Source: Symbiodinium natans (lineage: Eukaryota; Sar; Dinophyceae; Suessiales; Symbiodiniaceae). From it: DNA of 64,000 bases. This document shows, piece by piece, positions 1 to 10,383 of the stretch. Each line of letters starts with the position of its first letter. Within the stretch, counting starts at the first letter, position 1. The stretch is from positions 616,501 through 680,500 of the forward strand of contig CAJNDS010001035.1 in assembly GCA_905221605.1 (NCBI GenBank), read 5' to 3'. A model generated the notes under the pieces. That model was given only the letters and a program-made list of their open reading frames with translations. It was not told the origin of the DNA and searched no databases. Both the position numbers and the translations under genes were made by a program.

Positions 1-158
1 AGCTGCTTCCGCACGATAGACCAGCCAAAACTAGGTGAAAGTTGCACAGCAATTCAAGCAATCGTCAAGACAAGTAAAATCAAGAAAACAGGGCACCACT
101 ATGGCAAACTAAGGCTGGCGGCCACGACAGCACTGAAGGCCTGAGCACTACGCCTCCT

Positions 159-236
159 AGCTGGAGGGGAAGTGATGCCCACCTCCCACCTGGAGGGGAT
201 GTGGTGCCCACCTCCCAGCTGGAGGGGTTTGCCCAG
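159..236 (+). repeat. Minisatellite, 29-bp unit, about 2.7 copies
   Basis: Three consecutive units start at 159, 188 and 217. Each carries the core CTGGAGGGG; the first two also share TGCCCACCTCCC. The third unit is cut short. Confidence 0.8.
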
Positions 237-399
237 TAGCTCAAGGAAGGGTGCAATGCAGAACCGCAGCCCCACGGCCGGGTAAAAGCTCTGACACGAT
301 ATGGCTCGGGCGAATAGGCCAAAAACAAGGGGGTCCAGTACCTTAACACAGTTGAGGCCCGAAACCCAGGTTCACAGCTACTCGCTCAGCTACTGTGTG

Positions 400-487
400 C
401 ACCCCACCGGGGTTGAGCCGAAACCTTGAGCCAGCGTAAACTTTTCTTCTCGAAGCGCGAAGCGCGGCCGCCGAAACGGCAATCCTA
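400..487 (+). repeat. Dispersed direct repeat, copy 1 of 2
   Basis: About 88 bp, nearly the same as 2997-3087. Both copies share a CCACCGGGG core, a GCGTAAACTTTTCTTCTCG stretch and a GCGGCCGCCGAA block. The two copies are 2.6 kb apart in the same orientation and differ by a few substitutions and single-base indels. Confidence 0.85.
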
Positions 488-1131
488 AGAAACCCGGGCG
501 GCTACCTTGAGCCAGGCCTGGGGGAAAAGGGTTTTGACACCTACAGCCTACACACCCACAGTCGTTGTGACTAGGCGTGCTTGCCTACGGCACTGCTTAC
601 CCGGGCGCTTTCCAGGCCGGTGCTGAGCCCAAAATCCCACAGGAAAAATGAGGTGAGAAAAGAAAGCCTTGGTCACTACAGGCTACAGGACCTATGCCAT
701 CAAATGGAGGGACTCTGAATGGTCAACCCCCAGCGTCTTCTTCAACTTGGAACTGCACTATACAGGGCTAGGCCTCCTGTGTTGCTGCCCCGCCCCAATG
801 CACTTGGCAGGGAGGAGAACCCCCAAGGCCTGGGGGCGGGGGGCCTTCAGCTCACCTTCTCTGGGCTGGACGTTAACTGGCGCAGCAGGGTTTTGTCCCC
901 TCAATTTGTAATTAAGCGCGGGGACCACGCACTCCCCCCAATTTTAGGCGCAGGGAGCGACGCTTTCCCATCGACTATGGAGGCGCTGGGAACGACGCCC
1001 CAAAACCCTGCTGCAACGAGGTGGCCCCTGCGTTCTCGCTCTTACTAACAGGGGCCAGAGCACCCATGCCGCAGCAGCTCTGGGCACTCGGCTACCTCTA
1101 CCAACCAAAATCCACCCCATTGACGGGCAGT

Positions 1132-1350
1132 GGAGTGGCGCACTGCCCTTGCATTCTTGAACTCAGGCAGCAGAGTGGCCATAAAGGCCCCCTGTCTGCC
1201 AAAATTACCTCCAAACGGGGAGGGAAAACCACCCCAAAGACGGGGAAAGGAGTGGAAGTACTGCCCTCGCGTGCATGCCACGGGCAGCAGAGTGGCCATC
1301 AAGGCCACATGTTGGCCAAACTTACCTCCAGCCGGGGAGGAAAAGCCAGC
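1132..1350 (+). repeat. Imperfect tandem duplication, about 117 bp
   Basis: CAGCAGAGTGGCCAT occurs with its first base at 1168 and again at 1285, followed in both cases by related sequence ending in a CCGGGGAGG/ACGGGGAGG block. The units have diverged considerably. Confidence 0.6.
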
Positions 1351-1356
1351 GTCCAG

Positions 1357-1634
1357 GCCCTGCAATGTACGTTCGACTCGATGGTGAAGATCTTTGGTGC
1401 GGGCGGGCCAAATTCAATGATTTTGTGCAGAAAAGGAAATTTGACCAAAAAAGCCTTGGCGATTTCCTATACCAGCAACGTAATGTTGCTATTTGGCCCT
1501 GCAATGCACGCTCGACTCGATGTCGAAGATCTTTGATGCTGGCGGGCCAACTTCAATGATTTTGTGCAGAAAAGGAAATTTGGCCAAAAATCTTGGCGAA
1601 TTCCTATACCAGCAACATCATGTTGCTATTTGGG
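1357..1634 (+). repeat. Tandem duplication, two 139-bp units
   Basis: Unit 1 (1357-1495) and unit 2 (1496-1634) both begin GCCCTGCAATG and share GAAGATCTTTG, GGCGGGCCAA, ATGATTTTGTGCAGAAAAGG and CCTATACCAGCAAC in the same order. Differences are scattered substitutions. No function can be read from it. Confidence 0.9.
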
Positions 1635-2996
1635 GCTCAGCGTGTCATCCTAAACCCCAAAAAAGCAGGAACGACTTGTTTGGCAGTAAAAGGACAGAAA
1701 ATGGTGCCTGGACTGTAATGAATGGGTCTGCGCGAAGACAGAGAAGCGCGCACTGCCTTTGCACTGTGGCTGGGAAAGGTCCCCGGCGAAGTGGGCCGGT
1801 ATACGCTCTCAAAGGTGACCTTAAACCCAACCAACCACCCTGGGCAACTGCAAGATCCAAACCTAGGTGACTGCGCGTCAAGGCCGGTGCTAAGCCCTCA
1901 AACTAAGCGCGAGGGCAAACGCACCCCTCCACACGCGCAGGTGTCGACGCTCCCCTCAACAAGCGCGGGAACCACGCCGCACCAGCCATGAAACACACCC
2001 ACTGTTGGCTTGGCTTGCAGCACAGGCAGGACTCACGGTCTGGACACTCCTGGGTACCTGCATGCCCGAAACTATAAAAACAACAAGTAAGAGGAGGATC
2101 CCACACTTGGTTCTGCCAACGCCAAGCGATAGGGAGGCAAGAGCCCGTAGCAACTCCTGCACTTGTTCCAAAACCCTGCACAGGTGGCAGGGCTGGCCCC
2201 CCAACTCAAGGACGTAACTGCATGGCCCTTTAGTGGAGGACCTGGGCGCTGAGGAAGATCCTCCCAGAGGCTGGAGAGATGAGTGCTTCCTGCATGTCCA
2301 GAGTGCATAGCGCCTGAGTTGATGCACAAAATTCCAGCAATCATGGTACTGGTATAGCCAGAGGTGGCAGCACACTTGTGGCCCACACATAGGTAACCTC
2401 AACAACACCCTAAACCCTCCCAAAGAAGCCAAGGGACCCCCCTAAGGAGCCTCAACCACACAGGATGGTCCCCACGCTTGCCACCAAACTTGCCAGCGCC
2501 AAGCATGCATGCAATCCTAAACCCAAAAGACAACCAAAAGTGACCATTGGCGAAGACCTTGCCCCCATCTGCTCTCCTGCCAGTGGGCGGCATGATCTCA
2601 GGAATGCAGCGGCATGCATGACTGCAAGCAGTGCAAAGTGGCAAAGGAAAACAAAGCAAAACTTTGGGGAAAAAGCAGTAAGTTTAGGGGCACCAAGCGC
2701 TGGTGCTTATTCAAACTCAAGCTTTCCTGGAGGTGAGCCCCCCCGAGAGATTGCCACCCGCTCCGGAACTTGCGTCCCGCCGGCTGGGACTGGCCTAGGA
2801 TGCAATGCACCCTTGCAACGGAGGCGAACCCCCGACGGTGAGCAGCGGTTCCTGACTGTGGAGACAAAAGGGAGGCGAACACCCTAAGCTCAGCCATGGC
2901 ACAAGTTGGTCAAGCTGGGATTGGACCAAGGGCCTGTTCCCCCACGCAGATTTGGGCCCCGAGGCTCGTTGACAGCTACCAACTCCCTACCAAAGG

Positions 2997-3087
2997 CACC
3001 CCACCGGGGTTGAGCCGAAAGCTTGAGCCAAGCGTAAACTTTTCTTCTCGGAGCGCGAGGCGCGGCCGCCGAAGCGGCAATTCCTAA
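2997..3087 (+). repeat. Dispersed direct repeat, copy 2 of 2
   Basis: Partner of 400-487. The shared sequence breaks off just after the GCGGCCGCCGAAGCGG block. It could be a terminal part of a repeated element, but no LTR-type TG..CA ends or target duplication were found. Confidence 0.85.
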
Positions 3088-3132
3088 AACCGTCCTTGGG
3101 TTTTCCACCTTTGGTGGAGGAGCCTAAAACTT

Positions 3133-3520
3133 CTACCACACTTACTCCTCACTTTGGAGGGTTTGCTCAAGACCTCTTTGGGCCGTTGCCCTACGAGCCC
3201 TTCAAGAGGTGCCCTGCTTGTTCCCCCCTAAAGGGTGGGTAAGTGTGGTGGTGGTTGCCGTGTAGGCCCATACTCCCCAAGGTGGGTGAGTGAAAACAGG
3301 CAGAGGCCATTCCGGGTTGGCTTGGGGCATCCCTGCCGGGAAATTGCGCGAACACCACTGCAGAGTGGACGAGGGCCTAAAGAAAGCTGCCGCTACCCTA
3401 CTCCTCTCTTTGGAGGTAAGCTGGACTACACAGGACTGTACAAGTACAGGCCCTGCAAGAGGTGCCCTGCTCCCCCCTTTTCGGGTGGGTAGGTGTAGCG
3501 GTGGGTGCGGCGTGGGCCCC
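3133..3520 (+). repeat. Imperfect direct repeat, period about 260 bp
   Basis: Both halves carry an ACTCCTC(A/T)CTTTGGAGG block, then CAAGAGGTGCCCTGC, a C-run, and a GGGTGGGTA(A/G)GTGT block ending in GTGTAGGCCC or GCGTGGGCCC. It lies just beyond the stop codon of the kinase-like ORF on the minus strand and may be a duplicated 3' untranslated segment of that element. Confidence 0.6.
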
Positions 3521-3566
3521 CGCAGGTGGTGTGCACAGGTGGGTTTTGACCCCCTTCCCGGCGGGC

Positions 3567-5002
3567 TTACGCCTCAAGGTCTTCAATTGAGGCGAAGCAC
3601 CAGTCCCCGCTACTGTTGACTCCATTGACCGTCATCGGGAGGCACAGGTTCAGCGAGGGACTAGGGATGATGACCCCTTGACGGATCAAAGTCCCAAGAA
3701 CCTCCTTCCCCCCATCCGTGGCAAGGAGGCGCTGCCTGAAGGCGATGGCGAGTCGCCGTGGGCTCGAGTGGTCCGTACGGACGACGCCTCGAGCCCACGC
3801 CGCTACCTCGGGGTTGTTGGCTTCGATCCACCCCCACCATGAGGCAATGCGGACGCGTTGGGGAAAACCAAGCGGGGCATCTTGGAATGCCCAACCTCCA
3901 CAATCAAGGGCCACGATTTCCGCAGGCCCTTGATCGGGCCCGTGTGGATTGGGGGGACGAACCCCCCAATTCTTTCTGTTCAGGTCCCTGACCCAAATGC
4001 CAGCACCCACAAGGGCTGTGAGGACCATGAACATGTGCAAGACCTGGAGGTTGGAGGGCTGGTCAGGCAACAGCGTAAGACGCTCAACCTCCAAGACCTC
4101 AATCTCCAGGGTCTTGAAGTCACGGATGGTGAGCTGTCCCGTCCCCACCATTCTGGTTTGCGTGGCACATAAACCTGGGAGCCGCTGCCCAATGGTTTGC
4201 TCAATCCCATGGTGGCTGGGATCTGCTTTGAGAGCAACCTTCCACACCTTGCCTTCTGAGGACGGTGAGGTGTACACTGCTCGCGTTCCCCCTATGCCCA
4301 GGAGGCTGGAACCCTTGAAGGTTGGGAAGCAATCCAACCATAAGGTTGGGCCGAGGTTAGACAGCCAGAAGTCACGGTTGTTGCTACGGCGAACCCGGTC
4401 AACCGTGAGGTGGAGGCTGTCTGCCAAGAGAGGCCAAGGTAGAAGAGGTGCCGCCTCTCCTGACGACTCTTCGGAGCTAAACTCCTCGGTTGATTCCTGC
4501 TTGACTGGCATGGGGTCAGTGCTTGCCTCTCCCCCCTCGGCAGGTGGGGTTGGGCTCGGCTCGGGCTGGTGCCGCGGTTGGTCGGGCGAGGCTCGTCGAA
4601 GCTCTGTTGAGTTCGACGATTGCGAGGGGGACTCCGCAGCTGGTGCTTCTGCATCGGTCTCCTCTTGGCGCGGTGTGCGGCTGCGGCTCGTTGAGGGGCT
4701 TCTTGCTGCTGGAGCCCCCCGTCTGACGGGGGGGGGTGTGGGTGGTCTGGCGTGACCCCTTTCCTCTGCCGGGTGTGGGCCTGATGGGCGTTCTTGCCTT
4801 GCCCCTTGGGAGGTGGCCACAAACCCAGCTGCTTAAGGCGATCTCTGTCCTTCTTGGAAGGCCGCTTGAAGGGGATCTCGCCTTTACCTCCAGGAGGATG
4901 GCCCCCTTTGCCTGCTCCGGGAGGTTGGCTCCCCCCCCCTTTACCTTTGCCTTTGCCTTGAGGAGGCTGCGCCCCCTTTCCTTTGCCCTGGCCCCATCCC
5001 AT
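3567..5002 (-). pseudogene. Kinase-like ORF with a basic Gly/Lys-rich N-terminus, downstream of LINE ORF2
   Basis: The N-terminus starts at ATG 5002 with a GKGKG-rich basic stretch; the rest is read in another frame (open 4820-3567), so one frameshift is needed. A run of nine G at 4728-4736 is the likely place. The first part of the second frame is low-complexity P/S/E/R; the last about 270 residues look like a globular kinase fold. Visible motifs are a glycine loop GIGGTRAVY, a lysine in VWKVALK, a catalytic-loop-like VRDLNRKNWGV (Asp and Asn at HRDxxxxN spacing) and DCGGW where DFG is expected. So the nominal ATP- and metal-binding residues are present, but HRD and DFG are altered. The ORF begins 200 bases after the ORF2 stop on the same strand. 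It could be a third ORF of the LINE, or the first ORF of a second element. Kinase activity is not shown. Confidence 0.55.
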
Positions 5003-5202
5003 ATCTACAGGTTCTAAGGTAGCTAAACTGCCCTACGGCTGCTACCTGTGTTTGAGACCAGCGGCTGCAGTGTGGGGATTTTATTCCATACGGGAGGTGA
5101 GGGCAGGCAAGTGGAAATCAGGCAGGTGCAAAGGTACTGAAGGGTAGTTTAACACAAGACATTGCAAAATGCAGATTTCACATTGTTCAGACCTGAAAAT
5201 CA

Positions 5203-8200
5203 CTAACCATTTCTTGGGCCCCCAAAGAAGGTGGCGACCGACGGCGTACCCTGGGCTGCTTTATTGAGTTTAAGGGCATTCGTTGGGGGCCTCTTATTCG
5301 GGGCGTGTTGGCAGGGTCTTTCAAGGGGGCCATGGGTTAACCCCCCAACACTTTGAGTGCTACTGCATTTTGTGCACATCCATCGGTTCCCTTCATTCAC
5401 CATAACGTGGGAGGCGTGCCACGTCCATGTTGGGGAGGGAACGCTGTCCGGATGACCCTTGCAGTGGTTATGGGTCTTTCGGTTGAATGTGTCTTTGGTG
5501 TCAACTTGTTGAATCCACAAACCGCAATTTTCACATTTGATTTGCAAATTGTTAACGGTGTTCCGGGTGATGACAAAGGTGTGACCTTTAACGTCTAGGG
5601 TGCCTTGCACCAAGCCTGTCAAAATTTGTTTTTTGTTAAGGCTCCCTGTTTCTTCAGGTCGTGCTGTGGTAGCGTCACCCCCTGGAATGCCATCCGCCGA
5701 ATTCACGGTGGGGGAATTCAGGCCTGTGGTGGCTTGGTTGCCCCTCTGAATTTTCCGGCGTTTCTTCCACCGGTTTTTGGAGAAGGTGGATTGGTTTGAG
5801 GAGGAGCTACTGGAGGGAGGGTTGGCCGGTTCTTCCTGGGGTTGATCCTTAGGGAAAACAACTTGCGGGCCATCCTTCTTGCCTCCCTCAAGCAAGGAGA
5901 GGAGCCGGCGTCCTAAAAAGCTGGCCACATCGGTAGCCAGTTTGTCCTGTTTCTGCAGCCTTTCTGCACGCTCAGTGCTGTAGAGGGCTTTGGCATGTCT
6001 GGACACCAATGCATCAACCTCAGCATTGATGTTGCGCCGCCATTCTTGGCCTTCCCCCATTTTTGCCTTAAATTCCTCGCATCCCAAATGGGATGGGACC
6101 CATGTAAGGCGAAGCTCATGGGTGGGCGCAGTACCAAAAATGTCTTGGTGTGCTCCTCCCCCTGCGGGGCCCCTTCTGGCACGCGCAACGGCCCCTTTGC
6201 AATCACTGGTGACATCGGTCCCTTCTGGAAGGAGAAGGGCCGCTTGTTGGATGGCTTTAGCCTCCCCTCGGTACACTGACTGCTCATTACCAAGGAGACC
6301 GGCAATGGACCCGATTCGCTTGGGCGTGTCCCCACACCATTCATAAACTATCAACCCCCACACCACGGTTTGAAGCCGATGGTCAGTGGTGGGGCCCCCA
6401 CTGGCGTCAGTGGCCGCGAAAGCGCCTTCAGGGATTTGGTCTGGATTGCGGAGGACTCCTTGGACTTCCAGAATAGAATCTCCGAAGGGCATTTCCCTGG
6501 GAAGGTTGGGCATGAGCCCAAAATTCCACAGACAATCAGTGGATTGATGCTCCGGGTAATCTTCCCACCATCGAGGCGGTTGTTCACCATGCTTTTTCCA
6601 CCATTTGCATTCCCAGAGTACATGCTTCTTGGTGGCAGGAAGGTTGCACAGGGAACACGTGGCTGTTGGAGACGCCTTGACAGCGCCTTGCCACAACGCT
6701 TGGAGCGCCGCCTTTTCTGGCTTGTTGGCTTGTTTGAGGAGCCTTCTGGGGGCTGTCCAGTCCGGTCCTGTCTCTAATCCTTTGCCACCATCTGATTGAG
6801 CAATGCGGCGGTGTCGCCTGGTGTCAATTAGATGTTTTAGCTGGAAAAGAAGTCCATGGAAGTCAGGTCCCTGACGGATGTCAAGAATGTCGCCTTCAAC
6901 ACGCCACTTGCTGAGGCTGATGGCCTCCCACCCCAACTCTTGAAGGTAGCACCAGGCGGCTCCAAGCGGTCCAGCCGCCCTTTTCCAGGGATGTTCAGCT
7001 TCGCTCAGCCATTGCCCGAGTTTGTTCCAGCTCTGGTGCAATCTGCCAATGTCCCTGTCGGGCCAGCTGAGAAGAAGCCTCCGTATCGCCTTGAAATGCT
7101 GCGACAAGATGGTGTAGGCTGGATCTACAACTTTGTTCGAGTGGAACTCAAGGGCTGAGTCAGTGCTGGCAAGCGTGGGTCTGCCCAAGGCTGCAGCCAG
7201 CAAACTTCTGAACCATTTGCGCCGTTTAGGCGCTACCCCAACCCCTTCATGCCCATACAAGGCAGAGGACCGGATGGAACCGTTGAAGAGTCTCACTCTG
7301 ATGCTAGTGCTTTTGACTTGCAGCTTGGTCAATTTCCTGGCACGCTGCCCTCCTTTAGCGTGCCTGCCTTTGGCCACGGTGATTCGCCTCCTCTGCCCCG
7401 CAGCATAATCCAGACCAAGGTCCTTGCCTAAGGTTTTGATGGGGGGTTCATGTTCTTCAAGCAAGGATTGCAGCTCTCTGGCCGAGGCTTTGTTTGAGCA
7501 GATGAAAGCCGTTTTGGTGGTGCTGACCATCAGGCCCTGATTCTCGAGGTCAGCTTTAAGCTCCCTGTAACACTTGATGGCTTGAGCAGCGACTGTCGGC
7601 GCATGAGAATCGACAAAATCTGCTGAGCAATCGTCCACCCACAAATCGATGTGGTGTACAGGGGAGGCAGAGTGCATCTTCGAGATCGGATCGTGGAGCA
7701 CAACTCTGGAAAGAGCAGGGGCGAGAGGGCAACCTGCTATGAGACCTCTTGTAGCTCGGATGGGGCGAGACAGACTCCCCTGCGCTTCTATGTATCGGCT
7801 GCCTGAGTAAAGGCTTAACGCTCTTTCAAGTAGAAGCGGGGGAAAGGAGTGTCGGACACCCTGGGCTAGGAGCTGCCAATGTGGGACAGTCTCATAGAAG
7901 GATGTTAGATCAAGGAGAAGGGTAATGGTGTGACGCTTCTCTCTTTTGTTTGTTTCAGCCCTGATTAGGCGGCGGAGGGCCGTGTCAAGGGAACTGTTCC
8001 CTGCCTTTGCCTGATTCCAGGGAGAGGTAGGGTTGTAACTGTTCTCCCACTCTGTGATAAGATGCCATCTCGCCTTGCAAAATATCCTGTGAAGGACATG
8101 GGTTAACCCAATAGGCCGTTCGGATGTTTCATTTTTGGGGAGCATGGCATACTGTGTAATATCACAGTGCTGGGGAAACTGGGCTTCGATTTCCCATTGG

Positions 8201-10347
8201 CGCACCATGCTAGCCAATTCAAGAATGGCTTCATGAGGTAATGCTCGGAGCATTTCATAGCACCACCCATCTGGGCCTGGGGCTTTGTTTGGGACCTTTT
8301 TTAGGAGGGAATTCCATTCCTCCACCGAAATGGGCGAGAGGTTGGCTGCTTGTTTCCTCGCTTGGTTCTGCAGGGCCAAGCGAGGGTCGGTGCCATGAGT
8401 GCCGCTCAACCCACTTGGGGCCCACATGTCAGCCCACCATGCCCTTCTGGCGTGAGGCTTAACCTCCACCGCAAGGTCCGCAAATGGGCGAGTAGTGGTG
8501 TTTTCCTCAGTCTTGAGTGCCCGGTAAAGGTGGCGCAGATGGTTTTTCCCATCACCTTGGAGCCAGGCCTCGTACTTTTTGGCTTGTTCCTGATGTGCTT
8601 TCCTCAGGTGAAGTTTTCGTTGTGTTTCGATGATTTGTCTGACCTCTTTGGCTTTGGGCCCTTCTTTTCCAAAGTGCTCTTGGACGAGGTTAACCGCTGT
8701 CTGGCACCTGAATGCATCGCATTCCTCCCAATTGAGAAGGAGTTGGGAGAGGTGGGATTGGACCACCTGCTGAAGCTTGGGACTCAGACCAATGCGGAGG
8801 CCTTGCCGGTGCCAGACCGTAAGTCTACCCCAGAATTTGGACTTCCCACCAGCCCAGACGAAACCTGTGGGTTTAGGCGGGGCTAGTGGTCCAATATGGG
8901 TTTCAACCTGGCAACCCCTGCCTCTGATGTCTGAGGGATAGAGGCTCGCCTCAACACGCTGGGTAAAACCGGCAAACCCAGCTGTAATGGCGTCATCCGC
9001 CCTCGGCTCTAGGAGGAGGCTGGGATAAACCAAGGTGAAATGTTCTTGGAATGGTGCCTGTTCATCGTCAACAGGTCTCCGGAAGGGCCTGGCTTGTAGG
9101 GTACAGACTCGGAAAACCCCCACATTGAGTGTGTACCGAATGGCGCAATGGGGCCTGAAGGGAACGTCCCAATCAGTTGTGATTTCGAGCCCATTTGAGA
9201 CGGTGTGGCTAGCTATGGCAAAGTCGATTTCATTGCCACCCATGATGGTGGGCTCGTTAGTAGCTAGCACTTTCCCGCGCAGGAGGGACCCAATCGAGGT
9301 TTCGAGTATGTCTTGCGGTGGGAGGTTGAAATCCCCGGCTACAAACCATTCAATGGTGAGGCCTTTAATGAAGGCAATAAGATCACCGACAATGGTGGGG
9401 TTGTGTCCTCCAGTGAGGCCTACACTGGTTTCAAGGTAGATGGAAATAAAAACAATGTCCCTCTTCCCGGTTCTACCTACCACAGCCACATACCCTTTAC
9501 CTTCAACACCAAAGGATCTCAGGAATCGGAAATTTCGATCTTTTTCAACCGCAATCATGACGCCTCCAGAGTTTTTTCCCCCCTCAGTTGGGTGGGCCGG
9601 TAGGGTCCAGGCAGCGTACCCGGCCTGATCCAACTGATGGATGGCAAGATGTTGTTCTTTGGCTGTGAGGTGGGTTTCCTGGAGACACACCCCCTGTGGT
9701 CGCCTATCTAGGAGCCACGTTTTGACCTCAGCTCTCCATCTTGTGACATTGGCAACTGTGATTTCAAATTTTGCTGGTTCGTCTTTGGGCTGCCTTTTTG
9801 CATCAGCAATTGCCTCCAGACAAACACTAGGTTCGTTTCTGTGAGTGGCCAGTTGATGCAATGCATGGTTGGCCGCCCATTCTTCAAGAGACCCTTGGCG
9901 GATTGGCATTTTATCCACCAGTTCCACCAATTCCTCCTCACATGCAGCAAGTGACTGGTCCTTGGCCTTGAGGAGGAGGGAGGTGAATTCATCGTTGGGA
10001 TTTTCGTCTTCCGCCAGGGCTGAAAACCGGTTGTAGAGATTGATTGGGGAAGGACCGAACTCCCTCCACTCAGGTGAGATATTGTTTGTAAAAACCCCCC
10101 TAGAAAGGGGGAAAGGGTCAAAATCGTCCTCCGTCCCCGGCTTGGATGGTGTGGTCAAAACAGCCTGAGACTCGGGAGTGCCTGAAAGGCTCGCGGAGGG
10201 CACACGGGTGCTAGCCTTCTCAACGTCTTTGGACCAAGAAAGCTGGCCCTTCGCCTTCCACTTCTTCTTATATACAGTGACAAAACCTTGTTCGGCTTCC
10301 GAACCTCCTGGCCACAGGTCGGGCTCCTGGTGAGGCCAATAGCCCAC
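5203..10347 (-). CDS. LINE ORF2: endonuclease, reverse transcriptase, RNase H
   Basis: An uninterrupted frame of 1,714 codons. Roughly residues 195-430 are an endonuclease/exonuclease/phosphatase domain, with LQETHL near 221, AGDFNLPP near 334 and RPHCAIRY near 400. This would nick target DNA for target-primed reverse transcription. The reverse transcriptase covers about 650-1000, with LLLDLTSFYE near 808 and the catalytic Asp pair in LWVDDCSADF near 902 (W replaces the usual Y/F of the xxDD motif). RNase H follows, with ATDASGG near 1310, YRGEAKAI, TSDCKGA and WVPSHLG near 1414. The C-terminus has CxxCGxWI near 1600 with a downstream HNHC, then WMCTKC near 1659, both likely zinc-binding. The first codon of the open frame is GTG and no nearby ATG is in frame. 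The frame is the same as the end of ORF1, separated only by a TAG at 10384-10386. Confidence 0.9.
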   Translation of the reverse strand: MGYWPHQEPDLWPGGSEAEQGFVTVYKKKWKAKGQLSWSKDVEKASTRVPSASLSGTPESQAVLTTPSKPGTEDDFDPFPLSRGVFTNNISPEWREFGPSPINLYNRFSALAEDENPNDEFTSLLLKAKDQSLAACEEELVELVDKMPIRQGSLEEWAANHALHQLATHRNEPSVCLEAIADAKRQPKDEPAKFEITVANVTRWRAEVKTWLLDRRPQGVCLQETHLTAKEQHLAIHQLDQAGYAAWTLPAHPTEGGKNSGGVMIAVEKDRNFRFLRSFGVEGKGYVAVVGRTGKRDIVFISIYLETSVGLTGGHNPTIVGDLIAFIKGLTIEWFVAGDFNLPPQDILETSIGSLLRGKVLATNEPTIMGGNEIDFAIASHTVSNGLEITTDWDVPFRPHCAIRYTLNVGVFRVCTLQARPFRRPVDDEQAPFQEHFTLVYPSLLLEPRADDAITAGFAGFTQRVEASLYPSDIRGRGCQVETHIGPLAPPKPTGFVWAGGKSKFWGRLTVWHRQGLRIGLSPKLQQVVQSHLSQLLLNWEECDAFRCQTAVNLVQEHFGKEGPKAKEVRQIIETQRKLHLRKAHQEQAKKYEAWLQGDGKNHLRHLYRALKTEENTTTRPFADLAVEVKPHARRAWWADMWAPSGLSGTHGTDPRLALQNQARKQAANLSPISVEEWNSLLKKVPNKAPGPDGWCYEMLRALPHEAILELASMVRQWEIEAQFPQHCDITQYAMLPKNETSERPIGLTHVLHRIFCKARWHLITEWENSYNPTSPWNQAKAGNSSLDTALRRLIRAETNKREKRHTITLLLDLTSFYETVPHWQLLAQGVRHSFPPLLLERALSLYSGSRYIEAQGSLSRPIRATRGLIAGCPLAPALSRVVLHDPISKMHSASPVHHIDLWVDDCSADFVDSHAPTVAAQAIKCYRELKADLENQGLMVSTTKTAFICSNKASARELQSLLEEHEPPIKTLGKDLGLDYAAGQRRRITVAKGRHAKGGQRARKLTKLQVKSTSIRVRLFNGSIRSSALYGHEGVGVAPKRRKWFRSLLAAALGRPTLASTDSALEFHSNKVVDPAYTILSQHFKAIRRLLLSWPDRDIGRLHQSWNKLGQWLSEAEHPWKRAAGPLGAAWCYLQELGWEAISLSKWRVEGDILDIRQGPDFHGLLFQLKHLIDTRRHRRIAQSDGGKGLETGPDWTAPRRLLKQANKPEKAALQALWQGAVKASPTATCSLCNLPATKKHVLWECKWWKKHGEQPPRWWEDYPEHQSTDCLWNFGLMPNLPREMPFGDSILEVQGVLRNPDQIPEGAFAATDASGGPTTDHRLQTVVWGLIVYEWCGDTPKRIGSIAGLLGNEQSVYRGEAKAIQQAALLLPEGTDVTSDCKGAVARARRGPAGGGAHQDIFGTAPTHELRLTWVPSHLGCEEFKAKMGEGQEWRRNINAEVDALVSRHAKALYSTERAERLQKQDKLATDVASFLGRRLLSLLEGGKKDGPQVVFPKDQPQEEPANPPSSSSSSNQSTFSKNRWKKRRKIQRGNQATTGLNSPTVNSADGIPGGDATTARPEETGSLNKKQILTGLVQGTLDVKGHTFVITRNTVNNLQIKCENCGLWIQQVDTKDTFNRKTHNHCKGHPDSVPSPTWTWHASHVMVNEGNRWMCTKCSSTQSVGGLTHGPLERPCQHAPNKRPPTNALKLNKAAQGTPSVATFFGGPRNG

Positions 10348-10383
10348 TATTAAACCCCACGTGGCGCCCTCCCGGCCGGGTTC

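Larger units (their letters stand above)
1..3566. other. Repeat-rich stretch without a recognisable gene
   Basis: No open frame here has protein-like composition; the longest ones are rich in P, R, G and W and overlap in several frames. The stretch holds several local tandem duplications and one dispersed repeat, annotated separately. It lies downstream (3') of the minus-strand LINE-like element, so part of it may be 3' untranslated or flanking retroelement sequence. That is an inference from position only. Confidence 0.6.

Noticed and set aside
400-3087. The 90-bp direct repeats as LTRs of a 2.7-kb element
   Set aside because: No TG..CA ends, primer-binding site, polypurine tract or target duplication was found.
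1-3566. Several open frames of 60-170 codons on both strands
   Set aside because: They overlap in many frames, lack motifs and are biased by GC-rich repeats.
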